This document shows, one piece after another, positions 11,325 through 20,946 of a stretch of DNA of 64,000 nt (position 1 is the first letter of the stretch; the number at the start of each line of letters is the position of its first letter). Made by a program: the position numbers and the translations under genes. The stretch is taken from the NCBI GenBank assembly GCA_945862985.1, contig CAMAZF010000001.1:186001-250000 (forward strand). The letters run 5' to 3'. The notes under the pieces are model-generated. The model saw nothing but the letters and a program-made list of their open reading frames with translations. It searched no databases and was not told the origin of the DNA. Source of the stretch: Bordetella parapertussis. Lineage in GTDB: Bacteria > Pseudomonadota > Gammaproteobacteria > Burkholderiales > Burkholderiaceae_A.

Positions 11325-11604
11325 CGTGAACGCAGATCTCGGGGTGAGGCGTCTCGCTTGCCTGTTGATTCGTCTCTATCAGCTCCTGATTCGGCCTGTG
11401 ATTGGACCTCGGTGTCGATTCTTCCCCACCTGCTCAGATTACGCACAAGAGGCCATCACTGTGCATGGGCTGTGGTCCGGGGGACGGATGACCGTTTTAA
11501 GACTCTGTCGATGTCGACCAGGGGGCGGAAGTGGATATGATCCGGTAGCGCCATCTGCAGAACAGCCCGCCCCTTCTTTTAACTGCCAATCCGATAGGAC
11601 CTAG
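11317..11604 (+). CDS. yidD: Membrane protein insertion efficiency factor YidD
   Basis: Small membrane-associated protein that assists YidC-dependent insertion. The 95-residue product carries the family motif LIRPVIGPRCRFFPTCSDYA (16 to about 36), with conserved cysteines, and RLCRCRPGG with GYDPV near residues 66-79. ATG 11317 is chosen because it gives the standard N-terminus (hydrophobic ACLLIRLYQ helix) and overlaps the end of rnpA; the frame is open further upstream but unconserved. yidC follows three bases later. Confidence 0.93.
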   Translation: MRSVNADLGVRRLACLLIRLYQLLIRPVIGPRCRFFPTCSDYAQEAITVHGLWSGGRMTVLRLCRCRPGGGSGYDPVAPSAEQPAPSFNCQSDRT

Positions 11605-11607
11605 GTC

Positions 11608-13254
11608 ATGGATGCACGTCGTACGATTTTGATGTTGGTGTTTGTTGGATCTGTCTTTCTCCTCTGGGAGGCGTGGATGCGGCAGGCCAATCCCTTGCCT
11701 GCTTCGCCGTCCTCAGTCGGTACAGACACCACGTCGGTGACTTCTGCTACGACGGGCACTCTGCCGACCCCGATGAAATCTGCGGACGAAACGCTTTCCG
11801 CTGCGGCGTCCCAGCCAGATCCCTCGGTTGTCACCCAGACATTCACGCTGAAAAATCGCGATCTTGAGCTTCAAATCGATGGTTTGGGTGCTCGATTGAT
11901 CGGGGCGACCCTGAAAGATCAGGCATCGGATCAATATGCCGGAGGTTTTGTTCGACTCTTTGACCAGGCGGAAGCTCGTTTCTATGAGGCTCAGACTGGG
12001 TTGGTGGGAACTGGGCCAAATGGCAAGAGCCTGCCCAATCACACCTTAAGCTTTCAGGCCATGCCGTTGAGGCCAGAGGATCCAGCAGACCGTACGCTCT
12101 TGCTCGCTGCGGAGGCGGGAGGGCTCAAGCTGATCAAGCGAATTTCACTGGCGGAATCCGGACATCAAGTTCGAATTCAGCACACGGTTCTGAATACGGG
12201 GGCGGACACCGTGACGCCCACCATTTATCTTCAGTTTTTGCGCAACGGAGATCCTGCGCCTGGAGAGAGTTCGTTTTATCAAACCTTCACTGGTCCAGCG
12301 GTCTACACCGAGCAAGGGAAGTTCGAAAAAATAGATTTCTCAGACATTGAGAAAGGTCGTCGAGATTACGTTCAGAAGGCCAGTGATGGCTGGATGTCGA
12401 TTGTTCAGCACTATTTCGTGACCGCATGGGTCGTTCAGAATCAGGCAGCTCGAGAGTTCTACACCCGCAAAGTCGGAGAGAATCGATATGCCGCCGGGGT
12501 CCTTCAAGCGTTCCCAGCAGTCGCGCCCGGGGCCCAACAAACGCATGAGGCCATTCTCTATGTTGGCCCTCAAATCCAACGGGTATTGGAGACGCTTGCG
12601 CCGGGGTTAGACCTGGTGGTGGACTACAGCTGGCTCACCTTTATTGCAAAGCCCATCTACTGGCTGCTCGAGCTGCTCTACCAATGGGTACCCAATTGGG
12701 GCTGGGCGATTGTCCTACTGACCATCATCATCAAGGCCTTGTTCTATCCCTTGTCAGCTGCAAGCTACAAGTCCATGGCAAAAATGAAGGCAGTTGCCCC
12801 TCGAATGACAGCCCTGAGAGATCGATATGGCGACGACAAGGCGAAATTCAATCAGGCGATGATGGAGCTCTACAAAACGGAGAAGATCAATCCTTTGGGT
12901 GGCTGCCTTCCAATCTTCATTCAGATTCCGGTGTTTCTTGCGCTCTATTGGGTCTTATTGGCCAGTGTTGAAATGAGAAATGCGCCCTGGATCCTCTGGA
13001 TTACGGACTTAGCAGCCCCTGATCCGTTTTACATCCTGCCTGTGATCATGGCTGCAACCATGTTCCTTCAGACCAAGCTCAATCCGCCTCCTCCTGATCC
13101 TCTACAGGCCAAGATCATGTTGTTTCTGCCCTTGGTCTTTTCGGTGTTCTTCTTTTTCTTCCCTGCGGGCCTGGTGCTTTACTGGCTGGTCAACAACGTG
13201 GTCTCCATCGCCCAGCAGTGGTTCATCATGAAACGGATGAATGTCGCCGTCTAG
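11608..13254 (+). CDS. yidC: Membrane protein insertase YidC
   Basis: Inner-membrane insertase and Sec partner that inserts, among others, the ATP synthase c subunit. The 548-residue protein has an N-terminal signal-anchor (about 7-22), a large periplasmic beta domain (about 60-335), and the conserved insertase core from about 345 with LLTIIIKALFYPLS, NPLGGCLPIFIQIP and a final transmembrane pair with FFFFPAGLVLYWLVNN. It overlaps mnmE by 14 bases. Confidence 0.97.
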   Translation: MDARRTILMLVFVGSVFLLWEAWMRQANPLPASPSSVGTDTTSVTSATTGTLPTPMKSADETLSAAASQPDPSVVTQTFTLKNRDLELQIDGLGARLIGATLKDQASDQYAGGFVRLFDQAEARFYEAQTGLVGTGPNGKSLPNHTLSFQAMPLRPEDPADRTLLLAAEAGGLKLIKRISLAESGHQVRIQHTVLNTGADTVTPTIYLQFLRNGDPAPGESSFYQTFTGPAVYTEQGKFEKIDFSDIEKGRRDYVQKASDGWMSIVQHYFVTAWVVQNQAAREFYTRKVGENRYAAGVLQAFPAVAPGAQQTHEAILYVGPQIQRVLETLAPGLDLVVDYSWLTFIAKPIYWLLELLYQWVPNWGWAIVLLTIIIKALFYPLSAASYKSMAKMKAVAPRMTALRDRYGDDKAKFNQAMMELYKTEKINPLGGCLPIFIQIPVFLALYWVLLASVEMRNAPWILWITDLAAPDPFYILPVIMAATMFLQTKLNPPPPDPLQAKIMLFLPLVFSVFFFFFPAGLVLYWLVNNVVSIAQQWFIMKRMNVAV

Positions 13255-14671
13255 CGACACGATTGTGGCCGTAGCCTCTGGCCTTGCGCCAGGGGCCATT
13301 GGGGTGGTTCGCTTATCGGGTCCCGCGTCTTCGAGAGTCTTTTTTCAGATGACGGGCGTAGAGCCTATTCCTCGTCAGGCGCAGAAAGTCGTTTTTCGAG
13401 GAATCACCCAAGAGTTGCTTGATGATGGCATTGCGCTTTTCTTCCCTGGCCCTCACAGCTTCACAGGGGAGGACGTGTTTGAACTTCAAGGGCATGGTGG
13501 ACCTGCAGTGCTTCAAGGGCTGCTGCAGGGCGTCCTGCAATATTCGTTGCCTGACCAGCCCATTCGTCAGGCTCGTCCCGGAGAGTTCTCAGAGCGGGCT
13601 TTTCATCATGGAAAGCTTGATTTACTCCAGGCTCAGGGTGTTGCAGACCTCATTGCCGCCAGCAGTGCCCAGGCAGCGAGGGCGGCCTTGCAATCCCTTC
13701 GGGGTGGATTCAGTCGTTCGGTCCTTGCCCTCCAGAATATCCTGACGGACCTTCGCGTCCGCGTTGAGGCCTGTCTGGATTTCCCCGAAGAAGACATAGA
13801 TGTAGTCACCCAAGAGCAGCTCGAAATCAGGCTCGAGCATTTACAAGATCAGTTTGATCGGGTCTTTGCCGCCGCTCAGAGAGGTGCAGCGCTCTCTCAG
13901 GGGCTCACCATCGGTCTTATTGGTGCGCCGAATGTTGGAAAGTCTTCGCTCCTCAATGCGCTCGCCGAGGAAGAGCTTGCAATCGTGACGGCTGTCGCCG
14001 GAACCACACGCGATCGCATTGCTTCTCGTCTGATGATCGACGGAATTCCATTTTCTCTGGTGGATACTGCGGGACTGAGGCCCTCTGAGGATGTTGTTGA
14101 GCAGATCGGGATTGCGAAGAGCTGGCAGACCCTTGCCGAGGCAGACTTGGTGATCTGGGTGATCGATGCCACAGGGACACACTCGCTTGAACCCGACTTT
14201 GTTCAGCAGCTCGATCAGCGTCTCTCGGAGAAGCGCGACGTCTCGGGCGTGGCACCAGAGGTCCTGGTGGTTTTCAATCAGGTGGATCGACTGACAGGGG
14301 AGCCCCAGGGGGCTGATTGGCGACTCTGGTCTTCACAGTGCTTGAGCGCTGGGCCGCAGGAAAGTGCGCTGTTCGTGTCGGCGAAGACAGGGGAGGGCTT
14401 AGAGACCCTGAGAGCCGCCCTCAAACAACGTGCAGGCTGGACGCAGGAGTCCGGTGAAACCGTCTACTCTGCGAGAGGGCGGCAGCTAGACGCCTTGTCT
14501 CGCGCTCAGCGTGGCCTTGTCCTGAGCAAGGAATGTCTCAAACAAGGGGCTCTGGAGCTCTTTGCAGAGCACATGAGAGATGTGCAGGCGGCACTCTCTG
14601 AACTCACGGGTGAGGTTCATTCGGATGATCTGTTGGGGTCGATCTTCAGTTCATTCTGCATTGGGAAGTGA
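13241..14671 (+). CDS. mnmE: tRNA modification GTPase MnmE
   Basis: With MnmG it makes the cmnm5 modification at U34 of certain tRNAs. The 476-residue protein has an N-terminal THF-binding domain, a helical domain and an inserted GTPase domain: G1 GAPNVGKSS near 227, G2/G3 region AGTTRD near 253 and VDTAG shortly after. It ends in FCIGK, the universal MnmE C-terminus with its catalytic cysteine. Its partner mnmG is in this window at 22.1 kb. The last 21 bases overlap the convergent asparaginase-like gene. Confidence 0.97.
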   Translation: MSPSSDTIVAVASGLAPGAIGVVRLSGPASSRVFFQMTGVEPIPRQAQKVVFRGITQELLDDGIALFFPGPHSFTGEDVFELQGHGGPAVLQGLLQGVLQYSLPDQPIRQARPGEFSERAFHHGKLDLLQAQGVADLIAASSAQAARAALQSLRGGFSRSVLALQNILTDLRVRVEACLDFPEEDIDVVTQEQLEIRLEHLQDQFDRVFAAAQRGAALSQGLTIGLIGAPNVGKSSLLNALAEEELAIVTAVAGTTRDRIASRLMIDGIPFSLVDTAGLRPSEDVVEQIGIAKSWQTLAEADLVIWVIDATGTHSLEPDFVQQLDQRLSEKRDVSGVAPEVLVVFNQVDRLTGEPQGADWRLWSSQCLSAGPQESALFVSAKTGEGLETLRAALKQRAGWTQESGETVYSARGRQLDALSRAQRGLVLSKECLKQGALELFAEHMRDVQAALSELTGEVHSDDLLGSIFSSFCIGK

Positions 14672-15169
14672 TTCGAATCGGCCGAGGGCCTTGTTTTTCT
14701 GAACCTGGTCAGATCGAAACACCTGACCTGACATGCAGACATAGCTCCCGGGCCTGAGCAACTGGCTAGAAGCGACAGCCATCCCCAGATTGAAGAGTGC
14801 ATCAGAGTGGTGCTGGCTGGCCGGGATCATCGCGCCAGTAAAGACGACCACCTGATCAGGTCTTTGCTTTCGAAGAGCCGTTTTGGCGGAGGCCACCATC
14901 GTGTCTGTGCCATGGATCACCACCACTCGAGATTCTGGTGCGCAGGCGATGCGCTCGGCTAGGTGATCCCGTTCGGCCTCGGTCATGTCGAGGCTATCGA
15001 CCAACATCACCACCTCCAAGCGGCAGGACTCGGGGAGCTGACACTGGTCTTTCCAGTCGCTCAGGCCACTGCGCTCAAACCACAGACGGCCCTCGCTTGG
15101 CCGATAAACCTTCTCAAAGGTTCCCCCGGTGCTCAGGAGCGCCAATGTAACGCCCGATGCTAGACTCAT
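14651..15169 (-). CDS. Short asparaginase-like protein (N-terminal domain only)
   Basis: About 172 residues, corresponding only to the N-terminal domain of type I/II L-asparaginases, which are normally near 330. It keeps both catalytic threonine regions: STGGTFEK near the start and [13 protein letters not shown] in the middle, followed by VVFTGAMIP. The C-terminal dimer domain is absent. Such short stand-alone asparaginase-domain proteins occur in proteobacteria, so this is probably not a broken gene, but its substrate is unknown. The start is uncertain: ATG 15169 gives the family N-terminus, while ATG 15199 is also open and would share its CATG with the pckG start. It is convergent with mnmE. 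Confidence 0.75.
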   Translation of the reverse strand: MSLASGVTLALLSTGGTFEKVYRPSEGRLWFERSGLSDWKDQCQLPESCRLEVVMLVDSLDMTEAERDHLAERIACAPESRVVVIHGTDTMVASAKTALRKQRPDQVVVFTGAMIPASQHHSDALFNLGMAVASSQLLRPGSYVCMSGQVFRSDQVQKNKALGRFESLPNAE

Positions 15170-15197
15170 TTCACTCAAATTTTCGAAAGACTTCGTC

Positions 15198-17075
15198 ATG
15201 AATTCATCTCTGATGCGTGAAGGTACACCCCCAACTCGTCATTCTAAGCTGCTTGCGTGGGTGCAATCGGTCGCTTCTCGGACCCAGCCCAAAGACATTG
15301 TCTGGTGCGACGGATCGGAACAGGAAGCCGATGGGTTGTTTCATTTGATGGTCGAACAAGGGACTCTGCGACGCCTCAATCGAGAGAAGCGACCCCACTC
15401 TTATCTCGCCTGGTCGGACCCATCCGACGTAGCGCGCGTTGAAGACCGGACCTTTGTCTGTTCAGCCCGTCAAGCCGACGCGGGGCCCAATAACCATTGG
15501 GTCGCTCCGGACGAGATGCGAAAAACGCTTGACGGCCTCTTTGAGGGCTGCATGCGTGGGCGCACCCTCTATGTGATTCCATTTTCCATGGGGCCCATTG
15601 GGTCCCCCATTGCACAGATCGGTGTGGAACTCACAGACTCTCCCTATGTGGTGGTCAACATGCGGCTCATGACCCGCATGGGGCAGGCGGTTCTCGATCA
15701 TCTTGGCACCGATGGGCCGTTTGTTCCGTGCGTTCACTCAGTGGGTCGGCCGCTTTTGTCGGGAGAGGCTGATGTGCCATGGCCTTGCAACGAGACCAAG
15801 TACATCGTGCATTTTCCGGACACTCGGGAGATCTGGTCTTATGGATCTGGTTATGGCGGCAATGCGCTCCTTGGAAAAAAATGTTTTGCGCTTCGAATTG
15901 CCTCGACCATGGGGCATCGGGCAGCGGAGGCAGATGGCATGGGCTGGCTGGCCGAGCACATGCTCATCCTCGGGGTTCAATCGCCTCAGGGTCGTAAATA
16001 CCACTTTGCAGCGGCATTTCCCTCTGCCTGCGGCAAGACCAACTTTGCCATGCTGATTCCCCCGAAACGGATGACGGATCAGGGTTGGAGGATCACCACG
16101 ATTGGGGATGACATCGCCTGGATCAAGCCCGACGCACAGGGACGGCTACGGGCGATCAATCCCGAGGCCGGGTATTTTGGCGTTGCGCCTGGAACCAATG
16201 CGAAGACCAACGCGAACTGCATGGCCTCTCTGCAAGAGCGAGTGATCTTCACCAATGTGGCTCTGACCGATGATGGCGATGTCTGGTGGGAGGGCATGAC
16301 CGATGAACCCCCAACGCATTGTCTTGACTGGCAGGGTCGAGACTGGACGCCGGAACTCGCACGACAGGAGAAGCGGAAGGCGGCGCATCCCAATGCACGA
16401 TTTACCGTCTCTGCCCAGCAGAATCCTGCGATTGATTCAGCCTGGGACGATCCGGAGGGAGTGGTGTTGGATGGGTTTATCTTTGGTGGGCGTCGTTCGA
16501 CCACCGTTCCGCTGGCCGTCCAGGCGAAGAGCTGGGAGGAGGGTATTTATCTTGCGTCGACCATGGGCTCTGAAACCACTGCGGCTGCAACAGGTGCACA
16601 GGGCGTGGTGCGACGCGACCCATTTGCGATGCTGCCCTTCTGTGGCTATCACATGGGCGACTACTTCGGGCATTGGCTCCGTTTGGGGCGTGGGCTCCAG
16701 TTGAAGGGGGTGGCGCTGCCTGCCATTTTTGCAGTCAATTGGTTTAGGACCGGCGATCAGGGCGAATTTGTCTGGCCCGGGTTTGGTGAGAATGCGCGGG
16801 TGCTGGAGTGGATGATTCGGCGGATTGAAGGGACTGCTGGACCAGGTCAGTCTCATGCCCTTGGGGTTTCGCCTCGGTTTGAGGACATGGATTGGGCTGG
16901 CCTAGACCTCGATGCGGCGACTTTCTCGCGGCTGACTGCCATCGATGCAACGGAATGGGCCATCGAATTGCGCGAACATGATGCTTGGTTCTCCCGGCTC
17001 CAAGACCACCTTCCCGAAGATCTGAGAGCCATACGGGCGCGGCTGGGCACCGCTATCGCTGGCGCCTTGTCCTGA
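15198..17075 (+). CDS. pckG: Phosphoenolpyruvate carboxykinase (GTP)
   Basis: Converts oxaloacetate plus GTP to phosphoenolpyruvate, GDP and CO2, the entry step of gluconeogenesis. The 625-residue product is the GTP-dependent type: the kinase loop [12 protein letters not shown] (around 275-286) includes the hyper-reactive cysteine, followed by [10 protein letters not shown] and [16 protein letters not shown] 15198 follows GAAAGA; ATG 15213 is an alternative. The frame is open upstream to 15129 but unconserved. The start codon region overlaps the divergent asparaginase-like gene, so its promoter must lie inside that gene. Confidence 0.96.
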   Translation: MNSSLMREGTPPTRHSKLLAWVQSVASRTQPKDIVWCDGSEQEADGLFHLMVEQGTLRRLNREKRPHSYLAWSDPSDVARVEDRTFVCSARQADAGPNNHWVAPDEMRKTLDGLFEGCMRGRTLYVIPFSMGPIGSPIAQIGVELTDSPYVVVNMRLMTRMGQAVLDHLGTDGPFVPCVHSVGRPLLSGEADVPWPCNETKYIVHFPDTREIWSYGSGYGGNALLGKKCFALRIASTMGHRAAEADGMGWLAEHMLILGVQSPQGRKYHFAAAFPSACGKTNFAMLIPPKRMTDQGWRITTIGDDIAWIKPDAQGRLRAINPEAGYFGVAPGTNAKTNANCMASLQERVIFTNVALTDDGDVWWEGMTDEPPTHCLDWQGRDWTPELARQEKRKAAHPNARFTVSAQQNPAIDSAWDDPEGVVLDGFIFGGRRSTTVPLAVQAKSWEEGIYLASTMGSETTAAATGAQGVVRRDPFAMLPFCGYHMGDYFGHWLRLGRGLQLKGVALPAIFAVNWFRTGDQGEFVWPGFGENARVLEWMIRRIEGTAGPGQSHALGVSPRFEDMDWAGLDLDAATFSRLTAIDATEWAIELREHDAWFSRLQDHLPEDLRAIRARLGTAIAGALS

Positions 17076-17625
17076 AGGCAAACGCCGAGGCTACGCTGAC
17101 CTCTTGGGCGCCGGGGATGATCTCGATGGTCATTCCCGCAGTCAATGGGGCTGCCTTGAGCACACGGAGATACCAGCCACAGGTGCCGGTGTTCACCATC
17201 TTTTTGGCGGCCTCGCTAGAGCCCATGACGGCACAGAATTTATCGCAGGGGATGCGAGGCTCGGTGACTTGTAACAGCGCTTCTCCGATCCTCCATTGAT
17301 CGCCCACAAAAACGCTGTCTTCAGTCAGGCCCTCAGTGAGTAGGTTCTCACCAAAAAGCCCTGGTCGAATCGGTTGTTCTTTGGCTGTGTTCCAGACTGG
17401 CCAATGCTCGCTTGGAAATGCGTAGAGCGCCTTATCGAGGCCACCGTGAACACTGAGATCGGTTTGTTCGTCACGGGCCAGACCGAGCGGGTTGAGTTCA
17501 ATCGGTTCGGGCGCATCGATTGAACTCACCACCTGCTTCTGGATGGCGGACTGAACGCCGCGAAAGGGTGCACGCGCAAGAACAAGAAGGCGGCTGGTGC
17601 CAGCTGAGATGGCAAGGATTCTCAT
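17053..17625 (-). CDS. MOSC domain protein (YiiM-like)
   Basis: A 190-residue MOSC-domain protein. The family handles sulfur on a conserved cysteine in molybdenum-cofactor chemistry or in detoxifying N-hydroxylated compounds. Visible features are [27 protein letters not shown], and [11 protein letters not shown] with the conserved Cys near residue 127. The C-terminal tail is short. It overlaps pdxA by four bases (ATGA) and is convergent with pckG with a 23-base overlap. The exact substrate cannot be deduced. Confidence 0.85.
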   Translation of the reverse strand: MRILAISAGTSRLLVLARAPFRGVQSAIQKQVVSSIDAPEPIELNPLGLARDEQTDLSVHGGLDKALYAFPSEHWPVWNTAKEQPIRPGLFGENLLTEGLTEDSVFVGDQWRIGEALLQVTEPRIPCDKFCAVMGSSEAAKKMVNTGTCGWYLRVLKAAPLTAGMTIEIIPGAQEVSVASAFAFRTRRQR

Positions 17626-18623
17626 GAAGAATGGCCGTGGCAGAGTTGAATGGCGGTCTGAATGGCTGATAACAGAGACCCTGCTTGGGCTCGGTTCTGA
17701 CCAGCAATCTCGAAGGCAGTCCCATGATCGACGCTGGTTCGAATAAAGGGAAGCCCAAGGGTGCAGTTCACCCCCTCATCGATGCCGAGCAGCTTGATGG
17801 GGATGAGCCCTTGGTCGTGGTAGAGGCAGACCACCACATCAAATGATTTGTCGGCAGGGGTGGGTCCCCAGGCCATGCGAAACACGCTGTCTGGCGGCCA
17901 GGGCCCGGAGACGCTCAGGCCGAGGGCTTGCGCTTGGGCAATGGCGGGGGCAATGATCTGTGCCTCTTCCGTACCGAAGAGTCCTCCGTCCGATGCATGT
18001 GGATTGAGGCCAGCGACAGCGATTCTCAATGGGCCTTTTTGTCTTGGCGAGAGGCTTTGGCTGGTGATCGAGATGGTTTCCAGTAGGTCGTCTTGATTCA
18101 GCTGGTCAATCGCCATTCGCAGGGGCAGATGAATGCTGTTGAGCACTACTCGTAGGTGTGGGTTGACCAGCATCATGCGAACCGCAGGAGGGTTGTGCGG
18201 GTGACAGAGTGCAGCCAGGAATTCGGTGTGTCCGGGATAGGGTCGGCCGGTGAGCGCCAAGGCGCCTTTGTGAATCGGCGCGGTGACCATGGCGTCCAGT
18301 TCGCCCTTGAGGCAGTCGTTCGCAGCTGCTTCGATGGCGTTGGCGGCAGCCTCTCCACTTCGTCCGTGAATTTGACCGATCGGATAAGGCCCGCTTGAGC
18401 CTGTGTCTCGGAGGTCCGGCAAGTCGAGCCCAAGGGCTTGGGCGGTCTGCGCCAGGTGGATGGCATCTCCATACAGCTTGAACCGATGGGGCGTGGCGCC
18501 TGCGATTTGGGCAAGTGCTTTGAGGCAGATCTCAGGTCCAATACCTGAGGGGTCTCCCATGGTGATGCCAATGTTAAAGGGCTTTGCGGTGAGCTTACTC
18601 GTAGAATCAGCGCTGGGGTTCAT
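17622..18623 (-). CDS. pdxA: 4-hydroxythreonine-4-phosphate dehydrogenase
   Basis: Oxidises 4-phosphohydroxy-L-threonine in the DXP-dependent pyridoxal phosphate pathway. The 333-residue protein begins with ITMGDPSGIGPE. It shows the metal-site histidines in PGHTEF, NPHASDGG and YHDQGLIPIK and the usual length. It is the first gene of a two-gene unit with the MOSC protein and diverges from the TSUP transporter with a 30-base gap. In many other proteobacteria pdxA sits with surA-rsmA; here it does not. Confidence 0.95.
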   Translation of the reverse strand: MNPSADSTSKLTAKPFNIGITMGDPSGIGPEICLKALAQIAGATPHRFKLYGDAIHLAQTAQALGLDLPDLRDTGSSGPYPIGQIHGRSGEAAANAIEAAANDCLKGELDAMVTAPIHKGALALTGRPYPGHTEFLAALCHPHNPPAVRMMLVNPHLRVVLNSIHLPLRMAIDQLNQDDLLETISITSQSLSPRQKGPLRIAVAGLNPHASDGGLFGTEEAQIIAPAIAQAQALGLSVSGPWPPDSVFRMAWGPTPADKSFDVVVCLYHDQGLIPIKLLGIDEGVNCTLGLPFIRTSVDHGTAFEIAGQNRAQAGSLLSAIQTAIQLCHGHSS

Positions 18624-18653
18624 GATGCAATCATCGCGCAGTTGGGGTCTGTT

Positions 18654-19442
18654 ATGGGGCTAGAGGCCTGGGGTCTAGAGGTATGGGTGGTCTTGGCCTT
18701 GGCTGCCCTGTTGGCGGGATTTGTCGATGCGGTGGTGGGTGGTGGTGGGCTCATCCAGGTGCCTGCGCTCTTTAGCTCCTTGCCGACGGCCAGTGCGGCG
18801 AGTCTGCTGGGCACGGCCAAGCTGTCGTCCATTGCGGGAACCTCATGGGCTGCCTGGCGTTATCTGCGAACGGTGCGCTTGGACGGGGGCGTGGTCATCG
18901 CCGCGGTGTCGGGTGCAGCCGCGTTCTCGTGGATGGGGGCCGCGGTGGTCTCTTGGATGCCAAGGCATTGGGCCGATCCTCTCATTCTTGTGCTGCTCAT
19001 TTTGGTCGCGGTCGCAACGCTTCGGCGTCGCTCGATGGGCCTCGAGCATCAGCCTCGGTGGCATGGCCGAGCAGCATGGCTTCCGGCCTTTCTGACGGGT
19101 GGCTGCATTGGTTTCTATGATGGGTTTTTTGGACCAGGAACTGGGGCATTCCTCATCTTTATTTTCGTGCGGACGTTTCGTTACGATTTCCTTCATGCCT
19201 CAGCCATCAGCAAGCTGGTGAACTGGGTGACTAATTTTTCAGCGCTCGCGTTCTTTGTTCCTGCCGGTCAAGTGCTCTGGCTCACGGGCGCTCTGATGGC
19301 CGGCTGCAATGTTTTGGGTGCTTGGCTTGGGACTCGGGTGGCTGTTCGCGGGGGCAGTGTGCTGGTGCGTCGACTCTTTATCGGGGTGCTGCTGGTCATG
19401 ATTTCCCGAATGGCTTGGTCGGTTTTTCAACGTTGGGTATAG
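18654..19442 (+). CDS. TSUP family (TauE/SafE) membrane transporter
   Basis: Predicted inner-membrane protein of 262 residues with about eight hydrophobic segments. The N-terminus carries the family pattern AALLAGFVDAVVGGGGLIQVP, split around 10-35, and the middle has the second repeat GGCIGFYDGFFGPGTGAFL. TSUP proteins export or import sulfite, sulfoacetate or related small anions; the substrate here is unknown. ATG 18654 is chosen with GGGG upstream. A TTG at 18642 would add four residues. Confidence 0.85.
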   Translation: MGLEAWGLEVWVVLALAALLAGFVDAVVGGGGLIQVPALFSSLPTASAASLLGTAKLSSIAGTSWAAWRYLRTVRLDGGVVIAAVSGAAAFSWMGAAVVSWMPRHWADPLILVLLILVAVATLRRRSMGLEHQPRWHGRAAWLPAFLTGGCIGFYDGFFGPGTGAFLIFIFVRTFRYDFLHASAISKLVNWVTNFSALAFFVPAGQVLWLTGALMAGCNVLGAWLGTRVAVRGGSVLVRRLFIGVLLVMISRMAWSVFQRWV

Positions 19443-19464
19443 AGGTCATTAAGGAGAGATAGTC

Positions 19465-20946
19465 ATGTCGAGTGTTTCACGGGGTTTTCAGGACGCAGGT
19501 CTGCTCAAGACACAAGGTCTTTGGGCTGGGCAGTGGCATTCGGCGGTCTCTGGCGAGCAGTTTCCGGTCTCGAATCCAGCAAACGGCGAGGTCATTGCGA
19601 GTGTGGCCAATATGGGAGCCGTGGAGGCCAAGGCGGCGATTGATGCGGCGTCTCTGGCGTTGCCCGCTTGGAGTCGATTGCCAGCAAAGGAGCGCTCGGC
19701 ACGCCTGAAGGCTTGGCACGCCCTGATGCTTGAGCATCAGGCAGATCTGGCTTTGATGATGACATTGGAGCAAGGAAAGCCCCTGGCTGAGGCCAGGGGT
19801 GAGGTGCTCTATGGGGCCAGCTTTGTCGAGTGGTTCGCAGAAGAGGCCAAGCGAGTCTACGGTGAGGTGATTCCCTCGCCGACGGCGGATCGAGAGCTCC
19901 TGGTGCTCAAGCAGCCTATCGGGGTCTGCGCCGCGATTACTCCATGGAACTTTCCATTGGCCATGATCACAAGAAAGTGTGCGCCCGCTCTCGCGGCAGG
20001 GTGCACGGTAGTTGTTAAGCCAGCTGAGGCCACCCCCTTAACGGCGCTGGCGTTGGGCGAATTGGCGCTGCGTGCTGGTCTGCCGCCTGGGGTCTTTAAT
20101 CTGGTGGTGGGGGATGCAGCGGCTGCTCCCGAGATTGGCCGTGTGCTGTGTGCAGACCCGCGGGTTCGTAAGCTCTCGTTCACCGGGTCCACAGAGGTGG
20201 GCCGTATCCTTTATCGTCAGTCAGCAGACACCATCAAAAAGCTGTCTTTGGAGCTTGGCGGCAACGCCCCGTTCATTGTTTTCGATGATGCGGATCTCGA
20301 GGCGGCGGTGGAGGGCGCGTTGGCGTCAAAGTTCCGAAATGCAGGGCAGACCTGCGTGTGCGCCAATCGGATCTATGTTCAGGCGGGGATTTATGAGGCG
20401 TTCTCCCATCGTCTGGCCGAACGCGCTGCCGAGTTGAGGGTGGGGCATGGACTGGAGCCGGGCATTCAGATTGGTCCCTTGATTGAGACCGCTGCAGTCG
20501 AGAAGGTGCAAGCACATATCTCAAACGCTGTGGAGGCTGGGGGGAGGGTGCTGACTGGGGGCCAGGCGCATGCTTTGGGTGGGCTCTTTTTTCAGCCCAC
20601 CGTCTTGGTGGATGTGCACGAGGGGATGCAGCTCGCACGGGAGGAGACCTTTGGTCCGGTGGCGCCGCTTTTTCGGTTTGAGACCGAGCAGGAGGTGATT
20701 GATCGAGCCAACGACACGGTGTTTGGTCTTGCGGCCTATTTCTTCTCCAGAGACTTGGGGCGAGTTCTGCGCGTGTCACGTGCCCTGGAGGCCGGGATGG
20801 TCTGTGTCAATAGTGGCATTTTCTCAAACGAGGTGGCGCCATTCGGGGGCATCAAGCAGTCCGGTCTGGGGCGAGAAGGGTCGCGGCATGGGATTGAGGA
20901 GTACCTTGAGATGAAATATGTCACCTTGGCTGGGATCCAGTCATGA
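19465..20946 (+). CDS. gabD: NAD(P)-dependent succinate-semialdehyde dehydrogenase
   Basis: Aldehyde dehydrogenase superfamily enzyme of 493 residues, closest in pattern to GabD, which oxidises succinate semialdehyde to succinate. Features seen are ITPWNFPLAMITRK for coenzyme binding near 155, FTGSTEVGR, the glutamate in LELGGNAPFIVF near 260, and the catalytic cysteine in FRNAGQTCVCANR near 295. The C-terminal PFGGIKQSGLGREGSRHG is typical of GabD. A strong AAGGAG precedes the ATG. It overlaps the following zinc dehydrogenase by four bases, hinting at one pathway. Confidence 0.9.
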   Translation: MSSVSRGFQDAGLLKTQGLWAGQWHSAVSGEQFPVSNPANGEVIASVANMGAVEAKAAIDAASLALPAWSRLPAKERSARLKAWHALMLEHQADLALMMTLEQGKPLAEARGEVLYGASFVEWFAEEAKRVYGEVIPSPTADRELLVLKQPIGVCAAITPWNFPLAMITRKCAPALAAGCTVVVKPAEATPLTALALGELALRAGLPPGVFNLVVGDAAAAPEIGRVLCADPRVRKLSFTGSTEVGRILYRQSADTIKKLSLELGGNAPFIVFDDADLEAAVEGALASKFRNAGQTCVCANRIYVQAGIYEAFSHRLAERAAELRVGHGLEPGIQIGPLIETAAVEKVQAHISNAVEAGGRVLTGGQAHALGGLFFQPTVLVDVHEGMQLAREETFGPVAPLFRFETEQEVIDRANDTVFGLAAYFFSRDLGRVLRVSRALEAGMVCVNSGIFSNEVAPFGGIKQSGLGREGSRHGIEEYLEMKYVTLAGIQS

